A stretch of 64,000 bases of DNA from positions 1 to 64,000 of the forward strand of contig JADJGZ010000002.1 in the NCBI GenBank assembly GCA_016707785.1, given 5' to 3'. The position numbers were made by a program, and so were the translations under genes. Shown here piece by piece: positions 28,651-36,396 of this stretch (position 1 is its first letter; each line of letters opens with the position of its first letter). Under the pieces are notes generated by a model. It was not told the origin of the DNA and did not search any database. It worked only from the letters and a program-made list of their open reading frames with translations. Source of the stretch: Bacteroidales bacterium (GTDB lineage Bacteria; Bacteroidota; Bacteroidia; Bacteroidales; UBA4417).

Positions 28651-29556
28651 TCAGAAATAGCCTTCTTTCTTCCTGTCTTCCATAGCAGCTTCACTCCTGA
28701 GGTCATCGGCCCGGCTTCCTCTTTCAGTAACCCTGGTGGCAGCAATTTCGTCAATAATTTCTTCAAGACTATTGGCAGTGGAGAGTGTCAGTCCTGTACA
28801 GCTGATGTCCCCTATGGTTCTGCACCTGACAGTTCTCATCTCAGGATTTTCGGTAGGTTTGAGTTTCATGAAAGGAGCTGCTGCGAGCCATGTACCATCA
28901 CGATTGAACACTTCCCTCTCATGGGTAAAATAGATGCTGGGCATAGGGATATTCTCTTTCAGGATATATTGCCATACATCCATTTCCGTCCAATTACTGA
29001 TAGGGAAAACTCTGAAATGTTCCCCCATATGTTTTCTTCCATTGAAGATATTCCACAATTCGGGACGTTGGTTTTTGGGATCCCATTGTCCGAATTCATC
29101 CCTATGCGAAAAAAACCTCTCCTTAGCCCGGGCTTTTTCTTCATCCCTTCTTCCACCACCCATACAACAGTCAAATTTGTTTTTCTCAATCGCATCCAGC
29201 AATGTGATGGTTTGAAGCAGGTTTCGGCTTGCATTATATCCTTTTTCTTCAGTAACCCTGCCCAAATCAATTGCTTCCTGGACAGATCCCACAATAAGCC
29301 TGGCACCTAATTCCTTAACCAGATCATCCCGGTAATCAAGGGTCTCCTGGAAATTGTGACCGGTATCTATATGTAGAAGAGGAAATGGAATCCTTGCCGG
29401 CCAGAATGCCTTTTTGGCCAGGTAAGTCATCACAATTGAATCCTTCCCCCCGGAAAAAAGGATGGCTGGTTTTTCGAATTGTGCTGCTACTTCCCGAATC
29501 ACAAAAATAGATTCACTCTCAAGTTCATCAAGATGGGTAATGTTATAATCTCTCAT
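28651..29556 (-). CDS. cysD: Sulfate adenylyltransferase subunit 2
   Basis: The 301-residue catalytic subunit of ATP sulfurylase. It belongs to the PP-loop ATP pyrophosphatase superfamily, with the loop SGGKDSIV near residue 35. LLHIDTGHNFQET and the CMGGGRRDEEKAR segment are family signatures. The C-terminus RADD...KKEGYF is typical of CysD. It forms a heterodimer with CysN to make APS in the cytosol. It is the middle gene of cysC-cysD-cysN, 57 bp after cysC. Confidence 0.97.
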   Translation of the reverse strand: MRDYNITHLDELESESIFVIREVAAQFEKPAILFSGGKDSIVMTYLAKKAFWPARIPFPLLHIDTGHNFQETLDYRDDLVKELGARLIVGSVQEAIDLGRVTEEKGYNASRNLLQTITLLDAIEKNKFDCCMGGGRRDEEKARAKERFFSHRDEFGQWDPKNQRPELWNIFNGRKHMGEHFRVFPISNWTEMDVWQYILKENIPMPSIYFTHEREVFNRDGTWLAAAPFMKLKPTENPEMRTVRCRTIGDISCTGLTLSTANSLEEIIDEIAATRVTERGSRADDLRSEAAMEDRKKEGYF

Positions 29557-29613
29557 TTCTTCAACACTGTAATGTAAACCTTCTTTCTTCCTGACAACAG
29601 GGGATATTAAAGA

Positions 29614-30213
29614 TCAATCAATTTTTATCCCCGGGATGATAAAATCAAGAATCCTGTGTATGGAGGTTTCAATGCTTTCCTGATCTGTATTTATCACAAG
29701 GTCGGGTAGCCCGGGGATTTCAAAAGGAGCATCTACTCCTGTAAAACCTGAAATCTGACCCGCCCTGGCTAATTTATACATCCCTTTCACATCCCTCCTT
29801 TCACATACTTCTATGGATGGATTCAAAAATATCTCAATAAAATCAGCTTCGCCAATAATCTTTTTTGCCAATTCCCTGATTTCTTCTGTTGGACTCACAA
29901 ATGCATTGATTGTAATAACACCGGCAGAAAGGAAGAGTTTTGAGATTTCAGCAATGCGCCTGATATTTTCCAGGCGATCATCATTCGAAAAGCCAAGATT
30001 ATTATTTATTCCCTTCCTGACATTGTCGCCATCCAGCACCTGGCAAAGGTATCCCTGCTCAAAAAGCTGCTTTTCCACCCCCAATGCCAATGTAGTTTTC
30101 CCGGAGCAAGGTAAACCTGTAAACCAGATCACCTTTGACCGTTGTTTCAGCCTCTTTTCTTTATCCAGCCGGCTAATCAGCTCATCAGAAACATTTTGTT
30201 TTGCCTGCTCCAC
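29614..30213 (-). CDS. cysC: Adenylyl-sulfate kinase
   Basis: A 199-residue kinase that phosphorylates APS to PAPS. The P-loop is GLPCSGKTT (about 33-41). LDGDNVRKGINNNLGFS is the APS-binding block, and the NAFVSPTEEIR and GVDAPFE segments match the family. It is the first gene of the cys cluster, with a -7-like box 25 bp upstream and a divergent promoter beyond it. No PAPS/APS reductase or sulfite reductase lies in this window. The PAPS may therefore feed sulfation or a reductase encoded elsewhere. Confidence 0.96.
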   Translation of the reverse strand: MEQAKQNVSDELISRLDKEKRLKQRSKVIWFTGLPCSGKTTLALGVEKQLFEQGYLCQVLDGDNVRKGINNNLGFSNDDRLENIRRIAEISKLFLSAGVITINAFVSPTEEIRELAKKIIGEADFIEIFLNPSIEVCERRDVKGMYKLARAGQISGFTGVDAPFEIPGLPDLVINTDQESIETSIHRILDFIIPGIKID

Positions 30214-30237
30214 AACTTGATTTTAAGTAAACGAATG

Positions 30238-30245
30238 CAAAATTA
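30238..30245 (-). promoter_or_regulatory. Bacteroidota-type -7 element for cysC-cysD-cysN
   Basis: The minus strand reads TAATTTTG, ending 25 bases before the cysC ATG. No TTG is found at the standard distance. It shares a 120-bp divergent gap with the promoter at 30278-30309. Confidence 0.45.
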
Positions 30246-30277
30246 CTGTTTATATTTAATTTGCTGCTAAACAACAG

Positions 30278-30309
30278 TTTGTTATTTTAACGACAATTTT
30301 ATAATTTTG
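30278..30309 (+). promoter_or_regulatory. Complete Bacteroidota promoter (TTTG-N20-TAATTTTG)
   Basis: TTTG at 30278-30281, a 20-bp spacer, then TAATTTTG at 30302-30309. This is a textbook match and would drive the DUF177-rpmF-plsX-fabH unit with a leader of about 20 bases. Confidence 0.8.
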
Positions 30310-30335
30310 CGCCCCTCAATTAAAAAAGTCATTTT

Positions 30336-30899
30336 GTGGATTACCTGAAAGACTTTATTATTCATTTTGTTGGCTTAAGTGTTGGCAATCATCATTTTGA
30401 GTTCGATGTCAACGATTTGTTCTTTGAACGCTTTGAGTATTCCCAATTGCATCAAGGGAATGTGAAAGTGTTGGTAGAACTGGATAAACAGGAAAGAATG
30501 CTGGTTTTTTCCTTTCATTTGGAAGGAACCATTGAAGTGACTTGTGACCGATGTGCAGAGGAGTTTTCTATGCCGGTTTCGGGAAATGAACACCTGATTG
30601 TTAAATATGGAGGAGAATATGCTGAAGAGAGTGATGATATGATCACAATCCCGGCTACAGAATATAAAGTTGACCTTTCGCCCTATATTTATGAGTACCT
30701 TCACCTGATGTTACCGGTTAGAATTGTACATCCGGAAGATGAAAACGGCCATTCAGACTGCAACCAGGAAACACTTAGAATACTTAATGAACTGACAGCA
30801 CATACAGATACAGACCCCAGATGGGATGTTCTCAACCGACTTAAGTCTTCTGTTGAGGATAGTAATCAGGAAGAAAAAAAACAGAAAAAGAAAAAATAA
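30336..30899 (+). CDS. DUF177 (YceD-like) protein
   Basis: A 187-residue protein of the DUF177/YceD family, widely found directly before rpmF and linked to 23S rRNA processing or ribosome assembly. The family opening YLKDFIIHFVGLSVGNHHFE and the central CDRCAEEF motif (a paired-cysteine turn) are visible. The tail is lysine-rich. Translation starts at GTG 30336: no ATG fits the family start, and the promoter ends 26 bases upstream. It is the first gene of a unit with rpmF, plsX and fabH, tying ribosome and fatty acid synthesis together. Confidence 0.88.
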   Translation: MDYLKDFIIHFVGLSVGNHHFEFDVNDLFFERFEYSQLHQGNVKVLVELDKQERMLVFSFHLEGTIEVTCDRCAEEFSMPVSGNEHLIVKYGGEYAEESDDMITIPATEYKVDLSPYIYEYLHLMLPVRIVHPEDENGHSDCNQETLRILNELTAHTDTDPRWDVLNRLKSSVEDSNQEEKKQKKKK

Positions 30900-30918
30900 C
30901 TACTAATACTTAAATACA

Positions 30919-31104
30919 ATGCCAAATCCAAAACACAGGTTTTCTAAAACCAGAACGGCAAAACGCAGAACCCATTACAAAATAGATGCTCCTACTTTTG
31001 TAGCTTGCTCCAATTGTGGAACTTCCGTGTTATATCATCGCGTATGTCCTGAATGTGGTTTTTACAGAGGTCGCCTGGCCATCGAAAAAAATACCACTGC
31101 CTAA
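30919..31104 (+). CDS. rpmF: 50S ribosomal protein L32
   Basis: A 61-residue large-subunit protein. The basic N-terminus MPNPKHRFSKTRTAKRR is the family signature. Zinc-binding cysteines are present as CSNCG and CPECG. It lies 19 bp after the DUF177 gene and 47 bp before plsX, the conserved bacterial order. Confidence 0.98.
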   Translation: MPNPKHRFSKTRTAKRRTHYKIDAPTFVACSNCGTSVLYHRVCPECGFYRGRLAIEKNTTA

Positions 31105-31151
31105 TTGATAGCAGAATTTCAACAACTACCGATAAACCAAAAGATTCTTAG

Positions 31152-32114
31152 ATGAGAATCGGCTTGGATGTAATGGGGGGCGATTTTGCGCCTGTAGCTA
31201 CCATTGATGGAGCTATTTTAGCACAAAAAGAGCTGCAAAACTCGGATCGGATCACTTTGATCGGTCCCGGGACTATGATCAGTGATATGCTTCTGGAGCG
31301 CAATGTCGATCCGGCAGCATTTGATATTGTACATGCTCCTGATACGATTGGTATGGGAGAACACCCTACCAAAGCACTCATCAAAAAACCAGAATCAAGT
31401 ATCGGGGTTGGGTTCCATCTGCTCAAACATAAAAAAATTGATGCTTTCTCCAGCGCTGGCAACAGTGGTGCAATGGTGGTCGGCTCAATTTTCAGTATCA
31501 ATACAATTCAAGGCATCATCCGGCCTTGTACTTTCGCTTTCTTACCCCAGGAGAACGGGGGTGTTAGCATAATGATAGATATCGGCACCAATCCTGATGC
31601 AAAACCGGATATGATGTACCAGTTTGCTATCATTGGATCCATTTATTCGCGATATGTGCTGAGGATCCCAAACCCCAAAGTTGCCCTTCTGAATATTGGT
31701 GAAGAAGAGGAAAAGGGAAATATCAACTGCCAGTCTACATTCCATATCATGAAAGAATCCCGCGACTTCAATTTCACAGGAAATATAGAAGGCCGTGATC
31801 TCTTCAGAAACAGGGCTGATGTAATCGTTTGTGATGGTTATACAGGCAATATTGTCCTCAAAACTTTAGAATCCATTTATCGGATCATGGATAAAAGGAA
31901 TCTGCTTGATGACTATTTCAGCCGTTTCAATTATGAAAATTATGGCGGTACACCTATTCTGGGTGTCAATGGGACTGTTGTGATGGGACATGGAATTTCC
32001 AACCCTATCGCTATCAAAAACATGATCTTGCTTAGCAGGGATGTTTATAAAGCAAGGTTGGTGTCGAAAATTAAAGGTGCATTATTGGAAATCGTCGGGG
32101 AAAAGAATCTTTGA
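31152..32114 (+). CDS. plsX: Phosphate acyltransferase
   Basis: A 320-residue cytosolic or peripheral enzyme that turns acyl-ACP into acyl-phosphate, the acyl donor for PlsY in phospholipid synthesis. MRIGLDVMGGDFAP at the start and the SAGNSGAMVVGS, IDIGTNPDAKPD, VCDGYTGNIVLKTLE and HGISNP blocks are all typical of PlsX. It lies between rpmF and fabH in the conserved lipid cluster. Confidence 0.97.
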   Translation: MRIGLDVMGGDFAPVATIDGAILAQKELQNSDRITLIGPGTMISDMLLERNVDPAAFDIVHAPDTIGMGEHPTKALIKKPESSIGVGFHLLKHKKIDAFSSAGNSGAMVVGSIFSINTIQGIIRPCTFAFLPQENGGVSIMIDIGTNPDAKPDMMYQFAIIGSIYSRYVLRIPNPKVALLNIGEEEEKGNINCQSTFHIMKESRDFNFTGNIEGRDLFRNRADVIVCDGYTGNIVLKTLESIYRIMDKRNLLDDYFSRFNYENYGGTPILGVNGTVVMGHGISNPIAIKNMILLSRDVYKARLVSKIKGALLEIVGEKNL

Positions 32115-32175
32115 CCTGAATTACAGGAGAAGTCCTGGCAATGCACTGTTTAACAAATCCTACTAAATAAGAGGA

Positions 32176-33174
32176 ATGAAAAAAATTAATGCAGCAATTA
32201 CCGGTGTAGCAGGATTCCTGCCCGATTATATTCTCACAAATGAAGAATTAAGTACCATGGTGGATACTACCGATGAGTGGATTATGACCCGAATCGGTAT
32301 CAGAGAGAGGCATATTCAGAAAGAGCCCGGAAAAGGATCCTCTGATATGGGTGCGGAAGCTGTAAAATTGCTTTTGGAAAAAACCCATACTTCTCCTGAA
32401 GAAGTGGAAATATTAATATGCCCTACTGTTACTCCTGACCATATATTCCCAGCTACAGCCAATATCATAAGTGAAAAAGCCGGGATTAAAAATGCCTTTA
32501 GCTTTGATATTAATGCAGCCTGCTCCGGATTTATTTTCGCGCTCACCGTTGCAACCCAGTTTGTTGAAAGTGGAAAATACAAGAAGGTAATTGTAGTAGG
32601 TGCTGAGAAGATGTCATCCATTACCGATTATACTGATCGTACAACCTGCCCGCTCTTCGGAGATGCTGCAGCTGCTGTAATGATTGAACCCACTACTGAA
32701 GATGTTGGTATAGTTGATTCGATGTTGCGTACCGATGGAGTGGGACTTACACATCTACATATGAAAGCCGGAGGGAGTGTTAAACCTCCTTCACATGAAA
32801 CCGTTGATGCTAAAGAGCATTTCGTTTACCAGGAAGGTCAGGCTGTTTTCAAATGGGCTGTATCCAAAATGGCGGACATCTCCGTTGAAATGATGGAAAA
32901 ACACAACCTTTCTTCTGATGACGTAGCATGGCTGGTGCCTCACCAGGCTAACCTGAGAATTATAGATGCCGTTGGTAACCGTATGGGACTGCCAAAGGAA
33001 AAAGTGATGGTAAATATTGAAAAATATGGAAACACCACTTCTGCTACAATTCCACTTTGCCTCTGGGAATGGGAAAACCGCCTTCATAAAGGAGATAATA
33101 TCATTCTCGCTGCCTTTGGCGGAGGATTTACCTGGGGATCGATATATATCAAATGGGCTTACGATACCAAATAA
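32176..33174 (+). CDS. fabH: 3-oxoacyl-ACP synthase III
   Basis: A 332-residue initiating condensing enzyme of type II fatty acid synthesis, which joins acyl-CoA to malonyl-ACP. The triad is clear: Cys116 in NAACSGF, His256 in VPHQANLR and Asn286 in YGNTTSAT. The glycine-rich C-terminal loop AAFGGGFTWGS is typical. The length is normal. It is the last gene of the DUF177-rpmF-plsX-fabH unit, 61 bp after plsX. Confidence 0.97.
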   Translation: MKKINAAITGVAGFLPDYILTNEELSTMVDTTDEWIMTRIGIRERHIQKEPGKGSSDMGAEAVKLLLEKTHTSPEEVEILICPTVTPDHIFPATANIISEKAGIKNAFSFDINAACSGFIFALTVATQFVESGKYKKVIVVGAEKMSSITDYTDRTTCPLFGDAAAAVMIEPTTEDVGIVDSMLRTDGVGLTHLHMKAGGSVKPPSHETVDAKEHFVYQEGQAVFKWAVSKMADISVEMMEKHNLSSDDVAWLVPHQANLRIIDAVGNRMGLPKEKVMVNIEKYGNTTSATIPLCLWEWENRLHKGDNIILAAFGGGFTWGSIYIKWAYDTK

Positions 33175-33473
33175 GTACCCTCAACCCTTAAAGATTTGTA
33201 TAAATAATCATTAATAAACAGCGTAAACTGTTCGAAGTTGCATTATATTTGATAGAACTGAAACGATAATAATATACCAATCTACGTTCTATTCAGCAGA
33301 ATAGCAAACCCCGTTTAACATTTTTTAATAGACTTTTCACCCTACTACCCAACCTCCCGAAAGCTTTGTGACTCTAAAGAAAGCTTTGTAACGACCTCCT
33401 GCATATTTTTATCAATCTACTACAGAATGAACATGTTGCAATACATTCTGTTCATAACATCACAGATATTTCG
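33175..33473. other. Intergenic stretch with a short direct repeat
   Basis: About 300 bp with no gene. GAAAGCTTTGT occurs twice, at 33359-33369 and 33379-33389. The copies are 20 bp apart start to start, about two helical turns, on the same face of the DNA. They lie about 90-115 bp upstream of the glucosaminidase promoter. A regulator site is possible. Confidence 0.4.
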
Positions 33474-33481
33474 TATTTTTG
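33474..33481 (+). promoter_or_regulatory. Bacteroidota-type -7 element (TATTTTTG)
   Basis: TATTTTTG lies 19 bases before the ATG of the glucosaminidase gene. The -33 region has no good TTG at the usual spacing. Confidence 0.45.
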
Positions 33482-33500
33482 CAAATCCTAAAACCCAACA

Positions 33501-34037
33501 ATGATTTTAAACCGAACCACCCTTATTATTGTCTTTCTCCTGTTAATCAGGACGTTAGCCATTAGTCAGGATAATACGGCCAAATATATCAATAAACACA
33601 AGTCCCTGGCGATTGATTTGATGCGTGAATATTCAATTCCTGCCAGTGTTATCCTTGGTGTTGCCGTTGTTGAAAGTGGTGCCGGAACCTCTGTTCTGAG
33701 CAAAAAATTCAATAACCATTTTGGTATTGTCGGTAAAAACTACAATGCCATCCATAAACTAGGCCGTCGTTCCCATTATAAGGAATATCAAAGTGACAGT
33801 GCTTCTTACAGGCATTTCTGTGAAGTGATCTCCCGTAAAAAATTCTATCCGCAATTGCGCAATAATCCTGATCATAAACTCTGGATTGCAGCCATTCGAA
33901 ACTCGGGATACGCCTCCGCTGCCCATACCTGGAGCAAAAGAGTCAACCTCGTGATCAGGAATTTTAACTTGCTGGATATTGACTTCTTCGTTGACCCACT
34001 CAACGAAACGGCCGATCTTTCACCTGTTTTGCGTTAA
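33501..34037 (+). CDS. Exported glucosaminidase-domain peptidoglycan hydrolase
   Basis: A 178-residue cell-wall hydrolase with a signal peptide (about 1-22, ending AISQ) and a glucosaminidase domain (FlgJ/AcmA type) over about 30-165. The likely catalytic Glu58 sits in VVESGAG; the NNHFGIVGKNYN and YxSxxxSYRHFCEVI segments match the substrate cleft of the family. It would cut the N-acetylglucosamine linkage in peptidoglycan during wall growth or division. There are no LysM or SH3 repeats, so it relies on the catalytic domain alone. It is transcribed alone. Confidence 0.9.
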   Translation: MILNRTTLIIVFLLLIRTLAISQDNTAKYINKHKSLAIDLMREYSIPASVILGVAVVESGAGTSVLSKKFNNHFGIVGKNYNAIHKLGRRSHYKEYQSDSASYRHFCEVISRKKFYPQLRNNPDHKLWIAAIRNSGYASAAHTWSKRVNLVIRNFNLLDIDFFVDPLNETADLSPVLR

Positions 34038-34149
34038 AAGGTCTTTTCACCAGTTCCTTAGGTACAACTCCAACCTCCCTGAAACAGGAGCTTACGGATG
34101 TTTTGCATACATATTTGGGGAGTAGTTGGAAAAGACTGCTGTAAGGTGT

Positions 34150-34998
34150 TCAGGAATATATCGGTTCAGAAACCCATCCCTCTTCCCTAAATTTCATCAC
34201 CTCTGTGATTCCGGCATTTTCGAGCAGTGCAGCAGCTTCACTATATGCACCATCAAGCTCATGTGGCAGATGCGCATCTGAATTGATCATCACAGGAATC
34301 TTAAGTTGCTTGATCTCTTTAAGTATTGCAAGACCCGGATATGTGGTATCGGAACGTTTTTTATACAAACCCCTTGTATTTACCTCCACAATCAATCCCT
34401 TTTCCCTGATCAGATCAAGGGTTTCAGAAAGTAATGCACAGTACCATGGCTCTTCTTCGCTGAAGAATCTTCCCTTATTATGCATTTTGATCTTATCGAA
34501 ATGTCCGATGATCTCAAACGTCTGGGTTGTAATCATCTGGTTGATCTGCCGGTAATAGGTGGAAACTGCTTTCCTGATATCATTTCCGAACAACTGGATT
34601 AATCCATCATCGTAAGTTTCGTGGTTGGGTCCATCAGTAAACCACAGACGTTCATGAGCTTCAGGTTTTACAAGGTGTACCGAGCCAATCAGGTAATCCA
34701 GCCCAAATTCCTGTCTTACCTTATCAAAATCCTCTGATATTCCGGGGATAAAATCCATCTCCATCCCGGTATATATCTGGATTCTACCCTTATATTCCAT
34801 TTTTAACCTATCCAGTTCTTCAAGGTATTTCATCTTATTCTCCATTTTAAAGGAGAAGGAATTCTCAAAAGGTAAAGGTGAGTGCTCTGTAAAGCCCAGG
34901 ATATCAAATCCTTTTTCAAGTGCATGCAAAACATAATCCAAAGGCTGGGCATGACCGTCGGAATAAACAGAATGAGTATGGTGGTTGCAGTTAATCAT
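34150..34998 (-). CDS. PHP-domain phosphatase (histidinol-phosphatase type)
   Basis: A 282-residue metal-dependent phosphoesterase of the PHP family. The N-terminal HHTHSVYSDG motif and GFTEHSP give metal ligands. MEMDF and GSVHL, then GHFDKIK and a late NSDAH complete the set. HisK-type histidinol-phosphatase is the closest known role, but no other histidine genes are near, so another phosphoester substrate is possible. The frame is open to 35067, which would overlap the upstream U32 gene; the ATG at 34998 leaves a 25-bp gap and starts right at the PHP motif. Confidence 0.85.
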   Translation of the reverse strand: MINCNHHTHSVYSDGHAQPLDYVLHALEKGFDILGFTEHSPLPFENSFSFKMENKMKYLEELDRLKMEYKGRIQIYTGMEMDFIPGISEDFDKVRQEFGLDYLIGSVHLVKPEAHERLWFTDGPNHETYDDGLIQLFGNDIRKAVSTYYRQINQMITTQTFEIIGHFDKIKMHNKGRFFSEEEPWYCALLSETLDLIREKGLIVEVNTRGLYKKRSDTTYPGLAILKEIKQLKIPVMINSDAHLPHELDGAYSEAAALLENAGITEVMKFREEGWVSEPIYS

Positions 34999-35023
34999 GT
35001 TTGTATGGGGACGTTCTTTGTAA

Positions 35024-36274
35024 TCAGGAAAGCGGTTCAGCAGGTACGATTTTGTAAACTTTATCATTTTTTCTGAGCACCACAGAAACAGGGAAAGTGG
35101 GGTGATCTCCTTTTACAGCACGAGTAATTGGCACCTTATCAGAGATCATCTCAGTGATAACCGATTCATAAACACCAGTCGTAGGGCCGGTAACCAGGAT
35201 TTTATCGCCAATTTCAAGCTCATGGGTATCCATCCGGACATGGGCAATTTTCAGATTACTGTAATAATTGGCTACCACACCGATATACAGTTTCTTTTCA
35301 GTAGCAAGAGAGCCGTGTACCGGCGACCATTCTCCGAGTTCGCGTCCAAGGTAATATCCTTCCCAAAAACCCCGGTTATATACCTGAGATAATCTTGCAT
35401 CCCAGGATTCAATTCTTTCCTGCGTAAAGTCTCCCACTTTCCAGGCTTCAACCGCTTCCTTGTAGCACTCTGTTACAGTCTTAACATATTCTGCCGATCG
35501 GCCTCTCCCTTCAATTTTCAGTACTTTAATTCCCGCATTCAAAACCTTGTCTAACAAATGAATGGTTTTCAGGTCCTTGGGTGACATAATGTATTCATTA
35601 TCAATTTCAAGTTCCATATCGGTTTCCTTGTCCTTTACAATGTATTTCCTCCTGCAATCCTGAAGACAAGCGCCCCTGTTGGCTGAAGATTTATGATTAT
35701 GCAGGCTCAGGTAGCATTTGCCACTAACAGCCATGCAAAGGGCTCCATGAACAAACACTTCTATCCGGATAAGTTCCCCTTTGGGTCCCCTGATATCCTG
35801 TTCCTTGATTTGACGAGTAATCTGAGCAACCTGCTCAAGAGAGAGCTCCCTGGCGGTAACCATTACATCGGCATACCGGGAATAGAATTTAACTGCAGAA
35901 ATATTAGTGATATTACATTGCGTGGAGATATGGATCTCCATTCCTACCTGACTGGCATATTCCAGGACAGCGAGATCAGATGCAATGATTGCAGTAATTC
36001 CATGTTGTTTTGCTGCATCAATAACCTGTTGAACCTCTTCAATCTCATGATCATAGATCACAGTATTCAGGGTCAGGTACGAGCTAATCCCGTTTTCACG
36101 ACATATGTCTGTAATTTTCTCCAGATCGTTTAAAGTGAAGTTCACACTTGACCTGGAGCGCATATTCAGCTTTCCAACTCCGAAATATACCGACCCGGCT
36201 CCTCCTTGTATGGCAGCCATCAGCGACTCATATGAGCCTACCGGTGACATGATTTCTATTGACTGTTCCTGCAT
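35024..36274 (-). CDS. U32 family peptidase (TrhP/YegQ-like)
   Basis: A 416-residue U32 protein. The family signature with its cysteine pair reads FVHGALCMAVSGKCYLS, followed by GACLQDCRRKY; these cysteines probably hold an iron-sulfur cluster. The N-terminal TIM-barrel opens with SPVGSYESLMAAIQGGAGSVYFG. Some U32 members are annotated as collagenases. YegQ/TrhP acts in prephenate-dependent hydroxylation of tRNA uridine, which is at least as likely here. It lies upstream of the PHP gene on the same strand and probably shares its transcript. Confidence 0.88.
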   Translation of the reverse strand: MQEQSIEIMSPVGSYESLMAAIQGGAGSVYFGVGKLNMRSRSSVNFTLNDLEKITDICRENGISSYLTLNTVIYDHEIEEVQQVIDAAKQHGITAIIASDLAVLEYASQVGMEIHISTQCNITNISAVKFYSRYADVMVTARELSLEQVAQITRQIKEQDIRGPKGELIRIEVFVHGALCMAVSGKCYLSLHNHKSSANRGACLQDCRRKYIVKDKETDMELEIDNEYIMSPKDLKTIHLLDKVLNAGIKVLKIEGRGRSAEYVKTVTECYKEAVEAWKVGDFTQERIESWDARLSQVYNRGFWEGYYLGRELGEWSPVHGSLATEKKLYIGVVANYYSNLKIAHVRMDTHELEIGDKILVTGPTTGVYESVITEMISDKVPITRAVKGDHPTFPVSVVLRKNDKVYKIVPAEPLS

Positions 36275-36287
36275 GATAAAATTTATG

Positions 36288-36295
36288 CAAAAATA
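36288..36295 (-). promoter_or_regulatory. Bacteroidota-type -7 element for the U32 gene
   Basis: The minus strand reads TATTTTTG ending 13 bases before the ATG at 36274. No -33 TTG is seen at the right distance. If used, the leader would be under 10 bases. Confidence 0.35.
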
Positions 36296-36396
36296 GTCAT
36301 TATCAATCAGACGAGTAAATCATGAGATATAATGCCTTTCCCCAAATAAATGAATAGGGTTAAAGAACCAACAGGTACCTCTCGATTGCAGGTATC

